A stretch of DNA of 64,000 nt from Streptomyces cinnamoneus (GTDB lineage: Bacteria > Actinomycetota > Actinomycetes > Streptomycetales > Streptomycetaceae). Below are positions 62,208-64,000 of the stretch, piece after piece (the stretch's first letter is position 1; each line of letters begins with the position of its first letter). A model generated the notes under the pieces. It made no database searches. It had not been told where the DNA came from and was given only the letters and a program-made list of their open reading frames with translations. Where the stretch lies: assembly GCF_002939475.1 (NCBI RefSeq), contig NZ_PKFQ01000001.1, positions 5,267,001 to 5,331,000 of the forward strand. Reading direction: 5' to 3'. A program made the translations under genes and the position numbers.

Positions 62208-63319
62208 ACGGCCAGGCGCTGCTGAAGCGCCTGCTCACCGACCCGCGCGTCTCCAAGGACCCGCGCCGGCACTGGCCCGCCTGGGCCGCCGGCGAGATCT
62301 CCCCCGAATGGCCCCTCTACACCTGGGTCGCGGTGCGGAACATGTTCACCGCCTACGGCAGCGAGCACAAAAGGCTCCGCACCCTCGTCTCCAAGGCCTT
62401 CACCGCCCGCCGCACCGCCGCCCTGCGCCCCCGCGTCGAACAGATGACCGTCGACCTCCTCGACGGCCTCGCGGCCACGCCGCCCGGTGAGGTCGTCGAC
62501 CTGCGCGAGGCCTACGCCTACCCCATCCCCATCCAGGTGATCTGCGAGCTGTTCGGCGTCGACGACGAGGAGACCCGCGAGGGCCTGCGCCACTGCGTCG
62601 ACTCGATCTTCCACACCTCGGCCACGCCCGACGAGGTCACCGCCACCTACGCCGAGCTGTACCGGCTCCTGGGCGGCCTCGTCGCCGCCAAGCGCGAACA
62701 GCCCGGCGACGACATGACCAGCGTCCTGATCTCCGCGCGCGACGACGACACCCCCTCGGACGGCACCCAGCTGACCGAGCAGGAGCTCGTCGACACCCTC
62801 CTCCTCATGATCGGCGCCGGTCACGAGACCACCGTCAACCTCCTCGACAACGCCATCCACGCCCTGCTCACCCACCCCGAGCAGCTCGCCCACGTCCGCG
62901 AGGGCAGGGCCGGCTGGGGCGACGTGATCGAGGAGACGCTGCGCGCCCAGGCGCCCGTCGCCAACCTGCCCCTGCGCTACGCCGTGGAGGACATCGAGCT
63001 CGACGGCGGGGTGACCCTCCGCAAGGGCGACGCGATCCTCGCCTCGTACGCCGCCGCGGGCCACGACCCGGCGCTCTACGGTGACGACGGAGCCCGTTTC
63101 GATGTGAGACGTGCCACCAAGGAACACCTCTCCTTCGGGCACGGCGTCCACTTCTGCCTGGGCGCCCCGCTGGCCCGCCTGGAGGCGGGCATCGCGCTGC
63201 CCGCGCTCTTCGCACGCTTCCCCGGCATGGCGCTCGCCGTGGCCCCCGACGAACTGCGTCAGGTGGACTCTTTCATCTCCAACGGCCACCGGACGCTGCC
63301 GGTGCGGCTCCGGCCGTGA
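62075..63319 (+). CDS. Cytochrome P450, CYP154-like
   Basis: This is a 414-residue soluble P450, the last conservon gene. The canonical motifs are all present: I-helix MIGAGHETTVNLL, K-helix ETLR (EXXR) in VIEETLRAQAP, and haem loop SFGHGVHFCLGAPLARLE. Start ATG 62075 has GGAGAG 6 bases upstream and lies inside the preceding P450 reading frame. CYP154 enzymes accompany CYP157 in conservons and hydroxylate macrolides, steroids or other hydrophobic compounds in vitro. The substrate here is unknown. The 3' end overlaps the first unit of a tandem repeat. Confidence 0.92.
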   Translation: MERPTCPVAIDPAGRDIHGEAARIRAHGPAVPVELPGGVVAWSVNGQALLKRLLTDPRVSKDPRRHWPAWAAGEISPEWPLYTWVAVRNMFTAYGSEHKRLRTLVSKAFTARRTAALRPRVEQMTVDLLDGLAATPPGEVVDLREAYAYPIPIQVICELFGVDDEETREGLRHCVDSIFHTSATPDEVTATYAELYRLLGGLVAAKREQPGDDMTSVLISARDDDTPSDGTQLTEQELVDTLLLMIGAGHETTVNLLDNAIHALLTHPEQLAHVREGRAGWGDVIEETLRAQAPVANLPLRYAVEDIELDGGVTLRKGDAILASYAAAGHDPALYGDDGARFDVRRATKEHLSFGHGVHFCLGAPLARLEAGIALPALFARFPGMALAVAPDELRQVDSFISNGHRTLPVRLRP

Positions 63320-63383
63320 GACGGACCACTTGCCGGCCGTGAGACGGACCGCTCGCCGGCCGGCCGTGAGACGGACCACTTGC
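63311..63383. repeat. Three 23-bp tandem repeats spanning the P450 stop codon
   Basis: The unit CGGCCGTGAGACGGACCACT plus TGC lies at 63311-63333, a variant (GCTCGC ending) at 63334-63356, and a copy identical to the first at 63361-63383 after 4 extra bases. The first unit contains the TGA of the P450 gene, so the repeat arose by duplication of that gene's 3' end. It is followed directly by a terminator hairpin. Confidence 0.92.
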
Positions 63384-63390
63384 TTTACCC

Positions 63391-63423
63391 GCCCGGCGCC
63401 GTCCTCCCAGGTCGGCGCCGGGC
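63391..63423 (+). terminator. Hairpin terminator of the conservon operon
   Basis: GCCCGGCGCC at 63391-63400 pairs with GGCGCCGGGC at 63414-63423 around a 13-base loop, followed by TTCTTAA. Confidence 0.88.
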
Positions 63424-63493
63424 TTCTTAACGCGCCCTTAACGGATCCCGGGCCCTTCGGGTAGCCGGGTGGGCGACATCGATACCGAACCCT

Positions 63494-63499
63494 TACGAT
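63494..63499 (+). promoter_or_regulatory. -10 element for a leaderless permease transcript
   Basis: TACGAT ends 7 bases before GTG 63507; there is no ribosome-binding site. Confidence 0.6.
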
Positions 63500-63506
63500 C
63501 CTCTGC

Positions 63507-64000
63507 GTGTCCAAACTGACCGACCTGCCGAAACGGATCCTCATCGGCCGGGCGCTGCACAGCAACAAGCTCGGGGAGACCCTGCTCCCCAAGCGCATCG
63601 CCCTGCCGGTCTTCGCCTCCGACCCGCTCTCCTCCGTGGCGTACGCGCCGGGCGAAGTGCTGCTCGTCCTCTCCGCGGCAGGCGTGTCCGCCTACCACTT
63701 CAGCCCGTGGATCGCCGTGGCGGTCGTGGTGCTGATGTTCACGGTGGTCGCCTCGTACCGCCAGAACGTCCACGCCTACCCCAGCGGCGGTGGCGACTAC
63801 GAGGTCGCCAACGTCAACCTCGGCCCCAAGGCCGGCCTCACCGTCGCCAGCGCCCTGCTCGTCGACTACGTCCTGACCGTCGCGGTCTCCATCGCCTCCG
63901 GCATCGAGAACCTCGGCTCCGCCATCCCCTTCGTCGTCGAGCACAAGACGGCCTGCGCCATCGCGGTCATCGTCCTGCTCACCCTGATGAACCTGCGCGG
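63507..64000 (+). CDS. APC-superfamily permease, KimA-like (3' truncated by window edge)
   Basis: The first ~164 residues of a membrane transporter are present. It starts MSKLTDLPKRILIGRALHSN, then LPVFASDPLSSVAYAPGEVL, SYRQNVHAYPSGGGDYEVAN and LLVDYVLTVAVSIASGIENL. These blocks follow the order and wording of B. subtilis KimA (YdaO), a potassium importer controlled by c-di-AMP, and also of related amino-acid permeases. A potassium role fits the nearby trkA pair and kdp genes, but an amino-acid substrate cannot be excluded. The GTG start is set by the -10 element; the protein should continue well beyond base 64000. Confidence 0.82.
   Translation, partial: MSKLTDLPKRILIGRALHSNKLGETLLPKRIALPVFASDPLSSVAYAPGEVLLVLSAAGVSAYHFSPWIAVAVVVLMFTVVASYRQNVHAYPSGGGDYEVANVNLGPKAGLTVASALLVDYVLTVAVSIASGIENLGSAIPFVVEHKTACAIAVIVLLTLMNLR

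Overview
The window is a high-GC chromosomal segment from a Streptomyces, or a very close relative. The diagnostic genes and sites are SepH, the CutR/CutS pair, a DasR-type operator (dre) ahead of the HPr gene, a c-di-AMP (ydaO-type) riboswitch ahead of an M23 peptidase, and a conservon operon ending in two cytochromes P450. Several genes also start directly at the inferred +1, that is, they look leaderless. No tRNA, rRNA, insertion sequence, prophage or CRISPR array was recognised. Both window edges cut a gene.

Positions 1-16.7 kb: the topoisomerase IV genes parE (5' truncated) and parC (reverse strand) flank a metabolic and regulatory block. The block holds a NarL-type two-component pair, a DUF485 plus acetate-type symporter pair, a CitA/CitB-like two-component pair, an SsuABC-like ABC transporter, an iron-box-controlled thioredoxin-like ferredoxin and a CobW-family metal GTPase. 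Positions 16.9-25.3 kb: paired M16 peptidases, the riboswitch-controlled M23 endopeptidase, a GntR regulator, HPr (ptsH) with its dre site, and a giant GNAT/acyl-CoA-synthetase protein acetyltransferase. Positions 25.4-43.5 kb: mostly conserved housekeeping genes, including DUF5998, a phosphodiesterase, thymidine kinase, a VOC protein, a sulfurtransferase, SepH, a sugar-lactone oxidase, an MFS exporter, ferrochelatase, an IMPase-like phosphatase, CutRS, DUF4193, DUF3093, a thioesterase, dUTPase and DUF3710.

Positions 43.5-56.4 kb are dominated by potassium. They hold a small membrane ORF, kdpF, kdpA, kdpB and kdpC, then kdpD and kdpE, and further on two overlapping TrkA-type proteins. Between kdpC and kdpD sit two genes that do not belong to potassium uptake. 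One is a PrmC-related methyltransferase preceded by a short upstream ORF and mutually exclusive RNA hairpins, one of which hides its ribosome-binding site. The other is a convergent aminoglycoside 2'-N-acetyltransferase, AAC(2')-I. Together they look like a ribosome-protection or antibiotic-response module, and they are the best candidate here for an undescribed regulatory system.

Positions 56.7-64 kb: a PhzF-family protein, then a complete conservon (sensor ATPase, roadblock protein, DUF742 protein, Ras-like GTPase). It is followed by an EXXR-less CYP157-like P450 and a conventional CYP154-like P450 whose reading frames overlap by 133 bases. The window ends inside an APC-superfamily permease resembling the c-di-AMP-linked potassium importer KimA. 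Functional assignments rest on visible motifs and remembered family knowledge; no database search was possible.
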